Shown here in pieces: positions 1-10,701 of a stretch of DNA of 64,000 nt. Source of the DNA: Neodontobutis hainanensis (taxonomy: Eukaryota; Chordata; Actinopteri; Gobiiformes; Odontobutidae); contig JALDNG010000392.1 of the NCBI GenBank assembly GCA_024349245.1, positions 62,001 to 126,000 of the forward strand, in the 5' to 3' direction. How positions within the stretch are numbered: position 1 is the first letter of the stretch; the number at the start of each line of letters is the position of its first letter. A program made the translations under genes and the position numbers. The notes under the pieces were generated by a model. The model did no database searches. It worked only from the letters and a program-made list of their open reading frames with translations, and had not been told where the DNA came from.

Positions 1-383
1 GGGCAATAGTGCTAAAGGTTCGAGTCTTAACAATTATTTCTGGACCCACAACAGCTGACTGCACTTGTTTTGTTTCAATTAGTCTTCGTCTTGACTCGTC
101 TCTAAACCTTCCTAATATTTCATTTTCTTTCATTCCTTTTTTCATCCGTGTAAAACTATGATCTTTAGCCTTGTAAAGTTTTATATTACTCTCTACTTCA
201 TTGCAGAACATTGGGTCAAAGCTGCCCGTAATAGGCCAATGTAAAGCCCCATGAGTTCTTTTGTGCCATTTTTTTCATATAATTCATGATCTGTTTCTTT
301 TGAGTGGGTTTCTGTCTAATAATCACCTCTAATGGAGTCAAAACATCTCCACTTTTAATATTTTTTGTATTTTTTCCTTCCAT
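1..383 (-). other. Unassigned coding-like frame running off the left edge
   Basis: On the minus strand a frame opens at an ATG (381-383). It reads about 37 codons to a run of seven A (plus-strand T 269-275), where it would need a one-base shift to continue. Beyond the run another frame stays open from 268 to the window edge, about 89 codons with no stop. The second part is rich in K, R and E (for example GRFRDESRRRLIE) and contains the string HWPITGSFDP. I do not recognise the family. Because it is cut by the window edge and broken at a homopolymer, it could be a decayed exon, a transposon ORF or chance. The BEL gag homology begins only at about 515, so this block replaces the upstream part of that element. 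Confidence 0.3.
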
Positions 384-514
384 CTTGAAGGAAAGAGACT
401 TCGTTTTACCTTCTCTTAAGCATTCATACTAATATTATTTTTCCTTTAACAATTATTCCCATCTTTGTTGTTTTATGGGATTCAATACTAGTTTATTTCT
501 CTGGGCATTTTTAT

Positions 515-1014
515 AACAGCCATGTCATTCTGTAAGGCCAAAATCATTAGAAGAGAAATGGAAGTACGTGAAAGAGAACAAACTCTGCTACGGTTGCATG
601 AAAGGAGGCCACAGCGCAAAAGACTGCCGTCACCATCTAACCTGTGACATCTGTAGAGGTAGACATCCAACATGTCTACATGACGAAGGCTACACAAGGA
701 AAGTCAACTCAACACCAGTCTTAAACTCAGGTGACACAGAGACAGCTACTACTATGTCTCTTAAAGTAGAGAATGAAGAGCTATCCACCAATACTTCAAT
801 TATTGTGCCAGTATGGGTATCAACCGAGAGGAATCCAGGCTCTGAAAAATTGTTTATGCTCTGCTTGACACCCAGAGTGATACTGTATTTGTCGACCAAA
901 AGCTGAGCAACAAGCTACAAGTTGACTCCTGTCCTGTGAGACTGAAGTTGACAACCATGATTGCAAAGGATGTTGTAATGCCAATTGAAAGGGTGTCAGG
1001 TCTCAAAGTAAGAG
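515..1014 (+). pseudogene. BEL/Pao gag zinc knuckle and protease N-terminus (fragment)
   Basis: The frame around 568-680 gives CYGCMKGGHSAKDC, a CX2CX4HX4C zinc knuckle, followed by a second C/H-rich cluster (CDICRGRHPTCLH). This double motif is typical of BEL/Pao gag C-termini. Downstream, IVPVWVS is followed, after a one-base frame change near 857, by ALLDTQSDT (about 860-886), an aspartic protease active-site loop of the D-T/S-G class in which the usual glycine is replaced. The homology stops at about 1014, where a LINE-tail-like repeat begins. No start codon of the original gag is present. Confidence 0.7.
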
Positions 1015-1020
1015 GCTAAA

Positions 1021-1440
1021 AAGTTCAAAGTTCAAAGTTTTCTTTATTGTCCCTCTTGGGGAAATTAATTTTGCAGCATCATGCTCCTTAAAAAACATAC
1101 AACATAGAAATACACATCAACAACTCAAGAGCAGGATCAACAATGGAGATCACTAAAAACCAAGATAAAAAAATGCAAAATGGAATTAAAAATATGAATA
1201 AATACATTGTGCAAACAAGCAATTATTATTGTACAAATAATAACAAAGTGCTAGGTGCCATTTAAGTGCCTCACAGCTGTCGGTAAAAACGACATGTTCA
1301 ATCTTTTAGTCCTACAGCTCAGAGCTCTGTAGTGCCGGCTGGAGGACAGCAGCTCAAATTCCCCTCTGAGGGGATGGTCTTAGGACTGCGCTAGAGCACC
1401 AGCCTTCCTCTGCACCTGTCTGCTGTAAATGTTTCTATTT
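1021..1440 (-). repeat. LINE 3'-tail-like repeat, minus orientation
   Basis: The block starts with repeated GTTCAAA units and the string TTTATTGTCCCTCTTGGGGAAATT, which resembles the 3' ends of teleost non-LTR retrotransposons read on the minus strand. About 180 bases of GC-richer 3'-UTR-like sequence follow (1262-1440). No coding frame is evident. It occupies the gap where BEL pol is missing. The exact LINE family cannot be named from the sequence alone. Confidence 0.45.
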
Positions 1441-1625
1441 GCATCTCTGGTGGTTTTGATTCCAGAGTTTTGTGTTTGGACATTGTTCTTGTTTTTGGAT
1501 TATACGTTTTGGATTTGGCACATCTGCCCTTTTGTTAATAAACTGTTTTGAACCGGCTACCTTCGTGGGGTCTGCACAGTGAGTCCTTCAACCAGTCTTA
1601 GTCTAGAGTGCACTCGTGACAGAGT
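1441..1625 (+). repeat. Possible LTR 3'-end remnant
   Basis: A T-rich stretch with a polyadenylation-like AATAAA (about 1536) ends in CTCGTGACAG at about 1620, the style of fish LTR 3' ends. It directly abuts resumed BEL coding. No matching partner or target duplication is visible, so the assignment is weak. Confidence 0.25.
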
Positions 1626-3012
1626 GGTCTTGGATAGCATTCCAATATCTGAACGAGCCACTGAAGTAAAGATACCTACGGAGCCCCTCTGGTCTCACTA
1701 TGTAAAAAAAAAAAAATATATGTAACTAAGTCGTGGCCACGAGATACGCTAAGTCGTGGCCACGACTTAGCTTAACTCGTGGCCACGAAGTTAAGCTAAG
1801 TCGTGGCCACGAGATACGCCAAGTCGTGGCCACGAGATAAGTAAATATGAAAGCATGCACGCTAACTCTGCCGCCCATAAGGCTCATACATACAGCCAGA
1901 TGGAGGTACCGTGACCTAAGCCTAGAACGCCTCTGCTGACGTTTATCGTAGGCTACACAGACATGCTTTTCCAAAATGTCAAAGACTTCAATAATTAATA
2001 AACCAGTCTGCACACTACTATAGACTATCTTAAAATCATAATCAGAAATACTTTATTGATCTTTATTGATATCGATAACCCAGGGGACAATTGTTGTGTC
2101 ACAGTTGATGTGCACATCAAGACATTTAAAGAAATATAAATAATAATATAAGTTGGTAAATAAACAAGTAGCCTATACACATGTAAAAAGTATATGCTAA
2201 ATAAATATATGCTATAAAATATGAAGAAGAGTTATAAAGGACCATGGATATGCAGCCTACAAGATTTACATTACTGTATTAACAGAATTGAATTGATTGT
2301 GATGAACAGTACTAGTAAATAAATAGAAGCAGAACTGCAGCAAACTATATTACACTGAATATTAAAACAGATAATATTGCACAGAATGTGAAGTATTACA
2401 TTGCACTACAGTACAGGGTCCATTTAAATAACAAAGGTTATCAATATCAATAAAGATCAATAAAGTATTTCTGATTATGATTTTAAGATAGTCTACAGTA
2501 GTGTACAGACTGGTTTATTAATTATTGAAGTCTTTGACATTTTGGAAAAGCATGTCTGTGTAGCCTACGATAAAACGTCAGCAGAGGGCGTTGTAGGCTT
2601 AGGTCACGGTACCTCCATCTGGCTGTATGTATGAGCCTTATGGGCGGCAGAGTTAGCGTGCATGCTTTCATATTTACTTATCTCGTGGCCACGACTTAGC
2701 GTATCTCGTGGCCACGACTTAGCTTAACTCGTGGCCACGAGTTAGCGTATCTCGTGGCCACGACTTAGTTACATATATTTTTTTTTTTACATAGTGAGAC
2801 CAGAGGGGCTCTGTAGATACCTGATCTCAACTTTGAAAACACACCTTTAGAAAGAGCTCTAGGGATCCACTGGCACATTGATTCTGACAGATTCAGATTC
2901 TCTGTTGGCCTCAAAGACCAGCAAGCAACACGCCGTGGCATACTGTCTACAGTTGCATCACTGTCTGATGCACCTTTCCTGCTCAGTGGAAAATTAGTGC
3001 TTTAGAAAATTT
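1620..3012 (+). pseudogene. BEL/Pao reverse transcriptase C-terminal region, split by foldback element
   Basis: Before the insertion the frame reads VVLDSIPISERATEVKIP. After it, from the second copy of the 8-bp target duplication, it continues DLNFENTPLERALGIHW and then RRGILSTVASLSDAPF. This is the RT-to-RNase-H region of BEL/Pao elements. The reading frame is continuous if 1678-2822 is removed, so the foldback landed in an intact codon series. After SDAPF the expected ending is lost and stops follow. Confidence 0.7.
1678..2814. mobile_element. Foldback DNA element (hAT-like 8-bp target duplication)
   Basis: The element is a giant hairpin. Arms of about 400 bp (1678-2085 and 2425-2814) are near-perfect inverted copies around a ~340-bp AT-rich centre. 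Ends read ACGGAGCCCCTCTGGTCTCA on the left and its complement on the right with one mismatch. The direct repeat AGATACCT flanks it at 1670-1677 and 2815-2822. Each arm carries subterminal copies of the 12-bp palindrome TCGTGGCCACGA, five in the left arm and four in the right. No transposase is present, so it is non-autonomous. The 8-bp duplication fits hAT or P superfamilies; the terminal bases do not match the common hAT consensus, so the superfamily is left open. Confidence 0.85.
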
Positions 3013-3739
3013 GCAGACATGGATCCGGTTATGACAAACCCCTTCCTAAAGAATTGCAGCCAAGGTGGGAGCATTTTCTTCTGAACTTGGAAAAAATCAA
3101 TATACCCCACTGCAAACTTTGGAAAGGTCATCAAAAGAGAACTTCATAATTTCTCTGATGCCAGCAACAGCGGATATGGCCAGTGTTCTTATCTGAGACT
3201 CACAAATGAAGAAGAAAACATCCATTGTGCCCTGGTCATAGGTAAATCCAGAGTTGTTCCCATTAAGGTCCAGACTATTCCCAGGCTCGAACTGACAGCT
3301 GCTGTCATCTCAGTTGTCATGAGCAACAAGAGTTGGTAATACACAAACAGAAGAGCACTTCTGGACCGACTCCCAAGTGGTTCTGGGATACATTAATAAT
3401 GAAGCACGCCGCTTTCACACGTTCGTAGCAAACAGACTGCAAAAAATACATCTTAGCACTATTTCTCAACAGTGGAGATACGTTCCTACTAATGAAAACC
3501 CTGCTGACCATGCTTCAAGAGGTTTAAATGCCAGTGAGATTCTTACATCAAATTGGTTGACAGGGCCAGCATTTTTATGGCAGAAGGAGCATAAAAGGTA
3601 TGGCCTCCTCTTCACATGCTTCAGCTCCAGGGCTATTCATATAGAAATGCTAGATGACATGTCTACAAATGCCTTACGCTGTTTCATTGCATTACGTTTG
3701 CCAAATTAAATGTGACCAAGGAACCAACTTTGTAGGAGC
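2823..3739 (+). pseudogene. BEL/Pao RNase H and integrase N-terminal part
   Basis: The clearest part is an open frame at 3377-3709. It reads VLGYINNEARRFHTFVANR and NPADHASRGL (BEL/Pao RNase H region), then runs into SNWLTGPAFLW and finally the integrase string GLLFTCFSSRAIHIE. A shift near 3705 leads to CDQGTNFVGA, which surrounds a catalytic Asp of the DDE integrase core. There the gene is cut by the env-bearing LTR element (4-bp duplication GAGC). An internal deletion links RNase H directly to the integrase core, since the zinc-binding domain is not seen. 2960-3370 carries many stops. Confidence 0.7.
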
Positions 3740-5619
3740 TGTAGTGAATATCTTATTAATTAATAATTAATATGAATATTAATTATGTAAATTAATAATT
3801 TAATATTTTGATATAAAAATATTCTCTCGTTAGGGGACACCACCCAGATTCATAGTTCTGGGAACTAATTATGTTTAATAAGTCTCAGCCTAAAGGAGGC
3901 AAATTCTTCCTAGTTTTCAAACATTTCTTAATATAAACAAAGAAACCTTTAATGTCTTTTGGGGGTTTTATTAAAGATTATACAAGGTTAAACAATGAAT
4001 AATGACAGGGGAAATGACACAAAGGAATAATTAGGGACAAATGATGAGGGTAATTAACACAAAACAATGATTGGCATGGAACAATGGTTTACTTGTTAGA
4101 ACCTTTGGTGGAGTAAAGTAAGTTTAACCATTGTTTTATGCTATTTACTTGGAGTTACGGAGGGTTAAGGAGACGGTTAGACGGCTTAATTAAAGGACTA
4201 TTGGCGGCTATTTAAAGATCGTATGGGAAAAGGTTCTGCTGGGCCTAATAAAGACAATTGTACAGTGTTATCACGCTAAACGTCAGTGTCATGTGTTCAA
4301 CTCACTCTTGTCGTTCGGTGGCACTCAGCTGTCCGGGAAGGAAAGGTCCAAAGGTCCGCTTTAGAACTTTCCACGCGGGTCCTACAGCTGATGGTTTCCA
4401 AGCAACGAGATGGTGTCACGTGGTACAACTGATCCCACAGGGGAAAGAAAGGCATTCTGTTATTGTCTTTGAGTGAAAGGCCTTTACCAGCAGTGGAGGT
4501 TAACGTCTTTGACAAAAAGGTTCGCTGAAGAGGCTTAAAAATTGTCTTTCCTGGATTAACGAGGGCTATCTTTGCTTGGCGTACTCGTTTCAAGAATAAG
4601 GACTACAAAAATTCACTTTCGTCTCAGGAATTTGACGTCTTACAGCAGGAAAGTTTTTCAAAACTTTAAAAAAGATGAAAAATTCACATTTGCACGGTGT
4701 GTGCCGCGGGCTAGAAGCTTGAAAGTTACGAAAGTAAATTAAATAGCGGAGATTTAAGGAGGTGCACAAGAGGGTAGAAACAAGAGAGCTTAAAAGAAGA
4801 GAGATATTTCAAGAGAGGTAACAAGATCGTAAAACAAGAGATTGATTTCCGGTGCAGCGGAGCCTTTTGTACAGACGCGAAAAGGGCGTGTTTACACACA
4901 GTTTGGTCAAAAGGGGAGTTTCCTAAAAGTTTGAGATTCGGGAATAAACTTCTCTTCATTCCACCAAATAACAGGAATTAAACACATTTAAAAAACATAT
5001 TGCTTTTGCATTGTAGCATAAAGGCATAGGAAATGTTTTTACGATTTTGTTAATACCAAACTGCTGTAAGGATGATGAAGAAAGAAGGCTTTTATAGCGT
5101 TATCACTCAAGATCCTGTAAGGAACAATATGAAAAGTACATATTAACTACGATAGACTTTAATACACACTTTTAATGCACATAACATGAAGATGGTCTTC
5201 CAATTCGAAGCAGAGTCGTTACTCTGCTTAACCAAAAGAGGGCAGTGTTCGATCATTCTAGAGGAATACATCAAAGACATTTTCCTGAGGTCTGGCGCGT
5301 CTCAATACACAACCATATATTTAAGTGTCAATTTTGGTGCCATGGCGTCTGATCGGCCAGAAGATAGCACCTCCATTGTCCTTTGAAGTTTTGAAAAACA
5401 AAGTTGTAAATAAAGTTTACTCCTTGTGGTTGTCTGTTAACACAACATCGGGGAACATCTGGTGCGGATTAGTAAAGAGTTGCTAATCAAATCTTCTTCG
5501 GTTTTCCTCAGTCTGAGTAAACAGTTGTAAGGGTCTGTAAAGGGTCGGTAAAGAGTCAAATGTGTAAATCAGTAAAACTTTGAAGGGTGTTGGTTCCAGG
5601 TATGAAAGGGTTCACTACA
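3740..5619 (-). repeat. 3' LTR of the env-bearing element (element orientation)
   Basis: 1,880 bp, with TG...CA ends forming the inverted pair TGTAGTGAA/TTCACTACA. It matches 14973-16940 along its whole length. The outer end (3745-3815) is very AT-rich with overlapping TTAAT/ATTAA palindromes. Small plus- and minus-strand ORFs at 4258-4593, 4726-4959 and 5186-5386 recur in the other LTR with frame changes and are probably not coding. Confidence 0.9.
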
Positions 5620-5620
5620 G

Positions 5621-5630
5621 TCCTCCCTTT
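5621..5630 (-). other. Polypurine tract
   Basis: On the minus strand AAAGGGAGGA ends one base before the LTR start TGTAGTGAAC. This is the expected position and composition for a plus-strand primer site, and it fixes the orientation of the element. Confidence 0.75.
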
Positions 5631-5841
5631 CGACAGAAGGCAGGTTCCAATGCTTTATGTCGACTCCATCCTTGAAGAACCAGGAAGCAAGTTACACGTT
5701 AAAGACACAGAGATTGGCGTTATAACATGTGTAATAATGGGAGCATAGTTAGGGAAACACAAGTGTATTTAAGGGTAAAAGGGTTTTTCACTTGGGCGAC
5801 ATTAAGTCCGTTTGCTAAGGGAGGTAGATTAAGTTTATCAC

Positions 5842-6246
5842 TTAAAAGATGGACTTAATGGGAATAAAGGAACGATAGTGTTGTTTCAGTTTAGTGGGTT
5901 TAAAGTTTATTAAATGGTTGATAATAAAAGAAACACACATTAAATGATCATAACTTTTGAGGGACATTGCATGCATTTTAGGGAAAAGGGTAGGCATAAA
6001 GGTTACACAAGGTATATAATGGTTATAATCAACATACAAGTAACATATTACACATATGGTATTGCTCCCTTCAAACTGGATTTGATTGAGGGTAGCAGGG
6101 TGCAATTCGAGAGGATGTGTTGAGAAGAAATCTGAAATTTCTATTTCACTCTCATATTGATCAGCGTTAAGGCGGTATAAGGCGAAGTCCCCAATGTGAA
6201 GGATTGCATTTGGGGATACCTCTACCCAGACAGTTTGGTCGGGCAA
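5842..6246 (-). pseudogene. Envelope-like protein, C-terminal fragment
   Basis: A 134-codon minus-strand frame follows the main envelope-like ORF by 20 bases, in another frame. It contains VEVSPNAILHIGDFALYRL and a long hydrophilic stretch, then a hydrophobic aromatic segment (ICYLYVDY...) that could be a decayed membrane anchor. The upstream ORF ends at 6266 and this one restarts at 6246, so a frameshift probably separates parts of one original protein. No retroviral CX6CC motif is visible here. Confidence 0.45.
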
Positions 6247-6265
6247 GTTAATACGGGATGAGGTG

Positions 6266-7206
6266 TCATGCGTAAGTCAGCGTTCCGACTGGAAGAGGGG
6301 TGTTTACTAGCCAGCGGTTACCGATGATCTCTGCTTGAGTGACGGTAACTTGCTGGCGGGCCGTGATTGTCGTTGGAGGGCTCATGGGCTTAAGGCCACA
6401 GATCCCGTCCGTGTTGTCCCGAACAAAGGGTTTACTGGGACATAGGTAGTGTATGTCCTTGGTTAGGCTGCACATGCGTAAATTAGGGGCCAGGTACAAA
6501 TCTGGATTGGCATCATGGTATGCCACTGCTGAGGGAGTGTACACTTTAACGTGCGTGTCTCCGTGCCAGGACCCAACGTTTACAACGTCCTTGTGACGAT
6601 AGATGTTCTGGGCTTCAGTGATAGGCAGATTGAGAATAAAGGCCATTTCCTGGAACTCTGGGTTGACGTAAATGGGTATGGCACTACCTAAAGTGTACGC
6701 TAAATGGGCCTGAAGTGGGGTCACAAGATCTCTAGTGGCGGTTCTAAGGAGGGATTGTACTAGTGACAGAGGGATAAGGTACAGGGGAATTCTACCCGTG
6801 GCTAAGCTGTCCACTGAAGAGCCGATGTCCTGGAGCATGTTGTTCATTAGCGCGGTGACTACTTGTGCTTGTACATAGTCGACCTGGAAGAGGGTCATAA
6901 GCAAGTCTACAGCTCGGAGGGTTTTGTTCAGAGCTTCACTGTGTGTGTTTACCACCAACACAGTGTCCTTCAACGTTTTCCCTACTGTTTGGAGTTGCTG
7001 TTGTTGCTGACAAAGACCCTTTGGGTATGCAGGTGACAGTTTGTGATTAACAGTCCGGGTTGGTCCTTTAAAACGATCCCGGCTGTTGGTCCGGGCTCTA
7101 TAACTGGGGATCCCATGCCCATAAGGCTGGTGATCAGGAAGAGTATCGTCCACATCATCCTGGTGAGAGAGAGAGGACTTTTTAGCAATTGTTTCATTGA
7201 CAGCAA
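6266..7206 (-). pseudogene. Envelope-like glycoprotein ORF (env position)
   Basis: Two overlapping minus-strand frames start here. 7206-6982 begins with a hydrophobic leader (MMWTILFLITSLMGMG) that looks like a signal peptide. 7153-6266 is open for 295 codons. The long ORF contains a heptad-like region (about residues 60-130, LLMTLFQVDYVQAQVV...) and a cysteine-bearing C-terminal half (MCSLTKDIHYLCPSKPF, GICGLKP). Position between integrase and the 3' LTR, signal peptide and cysteines support an envelope-like role. It does not look like a standard retroviral surface/transmembrane pair. The signal peptide and body lie in different frames, so at least one frameshift is present. Confidence 0.55.
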
Positions 7207-7328
7207 ATACCGGAGTTATTAGATACAGATGTTGAGTTACTCACAGTTACCACTGAAAGGTGAAAAGCGAGATCAGAGTTAGAGGTTAGTTGTTAGTGGT
7301 TACTGCGAGCTAAGGGATCTGTTTGAGA

Positions 7329-8563
7329 CTACTTGGGAGCGTGAACGTCCCCTGTAGATCCCATGGGGGTTTTGTGCAACTTTATCTGGTTGCGGTGTAT
7401 CCACTTGAGAGTGGGCTCCTTTCTCCCTTTGGTGATCTTTATCTGATACACCACCGGGGATAGTTTGTTGACAATGGTGTACGGTCCCACCCAACGCCGG
7501 AGGAATTTCCACGTCAGTCGGTTGGTACCACCTCTTGTTTGTCCAGTGAGTTGGCTGAACATGTAGTACCACACTTTATCTCCCACCTGTAGTTCGTCCC
7601 TAGATGACTTTTGGTCATAATAGGCCTTACGTCCTAGTTTTTCCTGGGCAAAGGCGAAGGTGGTTCTGAGGTGTGCTTGGAGATCAGCCATGTACTGGTG
7701 TGTGGTATACGCCGTAGCGATGTTAGCCTCTCCTGGCTGATACAGTAAGTGTAGGGGAAGCGTCATCTGCCTACCGGTCATGAGCTCAAACGGGGAGACT
7801 CCGGTCGCTGTGTGTGGCGTGGCTCTGATAGCCATCAGGACCAAAGGCAGTTTAACGTCCCAGTCTCGGTGATTGGACGCAACATATTTCTTTAGGATGT
7901 CGATCACCGTTCGGTTTGCTCTTTCTACTTGGCCTGAGGACTGGGGGTGGTGCTGACATGGAATTTTGCTTTCACGCCCATGGTTTGCCACAGTTGTCCC
8001 ATCACCTCGGCTGTGAAGTGAGTACCATGGTCAGAATCGACCTTACAAAGTAGGCCAAATCTGGAGAACACGTGGTTCATGAGTAGAAAGGCTGTGGTCT
8101 GTGCCGTGTCGTTTGGAAGTCCTTCCACCCATTTAGTGAAGGCACAGGTGACCATTAAGATGTATTTGTTGCCCCTTGTTGATTTAGTCAGGGGTTCCAT
8201 CCAATCAATTTGAAGGTCAGACCATGTAAATGAGATGCCCCTCCTTTGTAAGGGTGCACGATGGAGTGGTCTTGTCGGTTGAAATTGGCAGCATACTAAA
8301 CATCCTTTGATGTATTCTGCTACATCCATTTGCATATGTGGCCAGTATGCCACTTGTTGGAGTGCCTGGTGTGTTGCGTGAATACCTCTGTGGTCTGCTA
8401 CAGGAGCTTCATGTGCGTGCGTTAGCATGACCCCCCTTAGGCTCTGAGGCACAACGAACGCAGGTGAAGAGAGGATGTCAGAGACGTAGACAAGCAAGCC
8501 ATGACGCAGGTGAAGTTGAGCGCGCACCGCCCACAGCTTTTTAAGATATGCTGTGGGCGGCAT
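7329..8563 (-). pseudogene. Integrase of the env-bearing element
   Basis: Two overlapping minus-strand frames make up an integrase. 8563-7925 carries the HHCC zinc-binding module (two His in the [15 protein letters not shown] region, then CLVCC). It also carries two core Asp residues, in [11 protein letters not shown] and VDSDHGTHF. 7991-7329 supplies the third catalytic residue ([12 protein letters not shown]), the core end and a C-terminal domain with DKVWYYM and a WVGPY motif followed by a basic tail. A frameshift near 7940 separates the second Asp from the Glu. The role is insertion of cDNA into host DNA; this copy is broken. Confidence 0.8.
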
Positions 8564-8879
8564 ATCTTATACACTGAGCTTTCTCAGTGTCTACGATGGG
8601 GTTAGACACCGGGTCTGAAAGGTAAAGAATGAGGTTGTGGATTGCCGAGTCCGCTGCCTGACGGGCAACGAGGTTGGAACCAGCGAGTGAAAGAGTAGAA
8701 GTCAATGTGTCTGCAGGGGTTGGAACCGAGGCAGCGATTGCGGTTGCCTTAGATCCGGTAATCAGACAGACAGAAAGGGTAGGTTGGGTGGGTTGGGTGA
8801 GAACGGGTCGATTGTACGAGGGTTCTGGCTGGAATTGCCAGAGCGTACCGTCTATAGCCCCTTACTTTGCCATAAGGTC

Positions 8880-9300
8880 TTAATTGTTCAGGTCTTTGTC
8901 CAGTCCAGGGGCTTGAGAGTGGCCCCTGACCTTCTTCCAATACACCTGCATGTCATGGTCCTCGATCAGACCGTCACTTACGATGAACAGGTCTTTGTGT
9001 TTAATGGTCTTTTCGTGGATGTGAGAAAGCCAATGCTCTTCCATAATGGCAGGTGGGCAGAGAAGCTGAGTCGTGCGTAATTTGAGTCTGTGCAAATTAC
9101 GAGCTGTTTGATCTGCTTGGCCACTGCCAGTTGGAGAGTTATGAGCACGGCTGCAATCTCCGCATATTGTGAGGATTGGATCCTAACTGAAATTTTTGTG
9201 GCTCATAAGGGTTGTCGTTGAGCCATATCACACCTGCACCAGCGCGGACAAGAGCTTCATGGTGGAAGGAGCATCAATCGACATAAGCAGTGGTCATGTC
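8880..9300 (-). pseudogene. Second (retroviral-type) RNase H domain
   Basis: The minus-strand frames show the RNase H residue order: an Asp in YVD (9277-9279), Glu in YAEIAA (9158-9160), Asp in CTDSNYA (about 9086-9088), and His in VRGHSQAPG (about 8919-8921) followed by LNN. A TGA directly after the first Asp and at least two frame changes break it. The domain lies between the degenerate RNase H/tether (9386-10000) and integrase, the position of RNase H in retroviruses. The neighbouring stretch 8580-8880 continues toward integrase without a recognisable domain. Confidence 0.65.
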
Positions 9301-9385
9301 TTGGCACACGTCCGCGTCGAAGTAGTGGTGGCGTGTTGGTACGGTGGAGGTGTATTCGTTTGGTGGGACAGCTGTGGCGGGCGTG

Positions 9386-10699
9386 TCAATTGTGCACAGC
9401 AAGCTCCATGCCTAAATACGACTTGTGGTTTTGAGCATAGCGTATCTCCACTTTGAAACTTTGGAGAGCCATGAGCCACGATGCCATGAGCCACGATGCC
9501 ACGCGGGCGTTAGTTACTACGCCGTCCCTAAGTGTTTGACTCGTTAAGAAAGTCACCGGTTGGTGATTGCTGTTAACGATTGTCTTTTGGCCTCCTAAGT
9601 AGTGGGCGAAGTGTTTCACGGCCCATACTGTGGCTAGGAGGGCTTTTTCACAGTCGGTATACTTGACCTCTGGTCCGGAGAGAGTTTTGCTGGCGTAGGC
9701 CACTACTCTCCTATCCATGTCATGGACCTGATAGAGGCCTGAACTGAGGCTGTGGCTTGAGAAGCCCACCTCTAAGTAGAAGACTTTAGTGTGGTCCGGG
9801 TAAGCTAGGCATGGGGCTTTGCACAGATTGTGCTTGAGCGCCTGCATGGCCTGCTCCTGTTGGGGACCCCACTCAAAGGCGGTATCCTTTTTAAGAAGGT
9901 CTGTCAGTGGTTTAGCCAAGAATGCATAGTCGTCAACGAATTGTCGAGAATAGTTGCAGACTCCCAGGAAACTGCGGAGTTCTGACAAGTTGGAAGGCGG
10001 TTTCAGATTGACAATGCCTTCGATTCGGCTGACCTGTGCATCAACACCAGCAGCGCCTACTAGAAGGCCCACATATTTTACCTTCTTTCTGCACCATTGA
10101 CATTTCTCCAAAGAGATTTTAGCACCAGCGATGGTGAGCTGTTTCAAGACATGGTCGATTTCGTTAATGTGCGCAAGGAACGTCCTGGTGTGCATTAAGA
10201 TGTCATCGACGTAGATGAGAGTTCTGCGGGTAGCGCCGTCAGGACATGCCTTGTTCAAAAAGATGTTAAATTCGGCTGGGGAATTTAAGTACCCGAATGG
10301 GCATCTCATGAAAGAGTATTGCCAATTGGCAAACGTAAAGGCAAATTTTTGTTGATCCTGTGGGTCTACTGGAATGGTCCAGAAGCCGGATGCTATGTCC
10401 AGTGTGGAAAACAACATCACCTCAGCATCAGCCAGATCGACCCTACAGATAGTGTCGGTATCGACCACAAGTGAGGGGTATATGGCGATTGCTCCGGTCT
10501 CCTTTGGTTCAGTCACGAGTGAGGGTGGCATACGTCCTATGACTGGGATTCTGAGTTCAAAGTCATGGAATATAGTGTCAATCAGCCAACCCAAAGGGGT
10601 GGCATTCGGGACAAGAATGCTATTGGCAGTAGGGTTCTGCACTAGCACATGTGTTGATCGAGAGTCAAGCTCGACCAGGGTTGTTGCCTGAACAGACAA
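9386..10699 (-). pseudogene. Reverse transcriptase and RNase-H-like tether domain
   Basis: A 437-codon minus-strand frame. RT palm motifs are FSTLDIASGFW, RCPFGYLNSPAEF and the catalytic YVDDIL (about 10210-10227). Thumb-type motifs LRSFLGVCNYSRQFV and PLTDLLKKD follow. The region after about residue 290 resembles a Gypsy-type RNase H (YASKTLSGPEVKYTDCEKALLATVWAVKHF), but the expected first Asp is absent (YLEVGFSS) and TDHxP reads NSNHQP. It therefore resembles the degenerate tether of retroviral RTs. The usual finger-domain strand with the DxRxLN motif was not found between residues 40 and 85, so a deletion is likely. Confidence 0.75.
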
Positions 10700-10701
10700 G
10701 C

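Noticed and set aside
1726..2013. 95-codon minus-strand ORF in the foldback arm
   Set aside because: Mirrored in the other arm and built on the TCGTGGCCACGA repeats; no protein features.
4258..5386. Small ORFs shared by both LTRs of the env-bearing element
   Set aside because: They are conserved only because the LTRs are recent duplicates. Frames differ between the copies.
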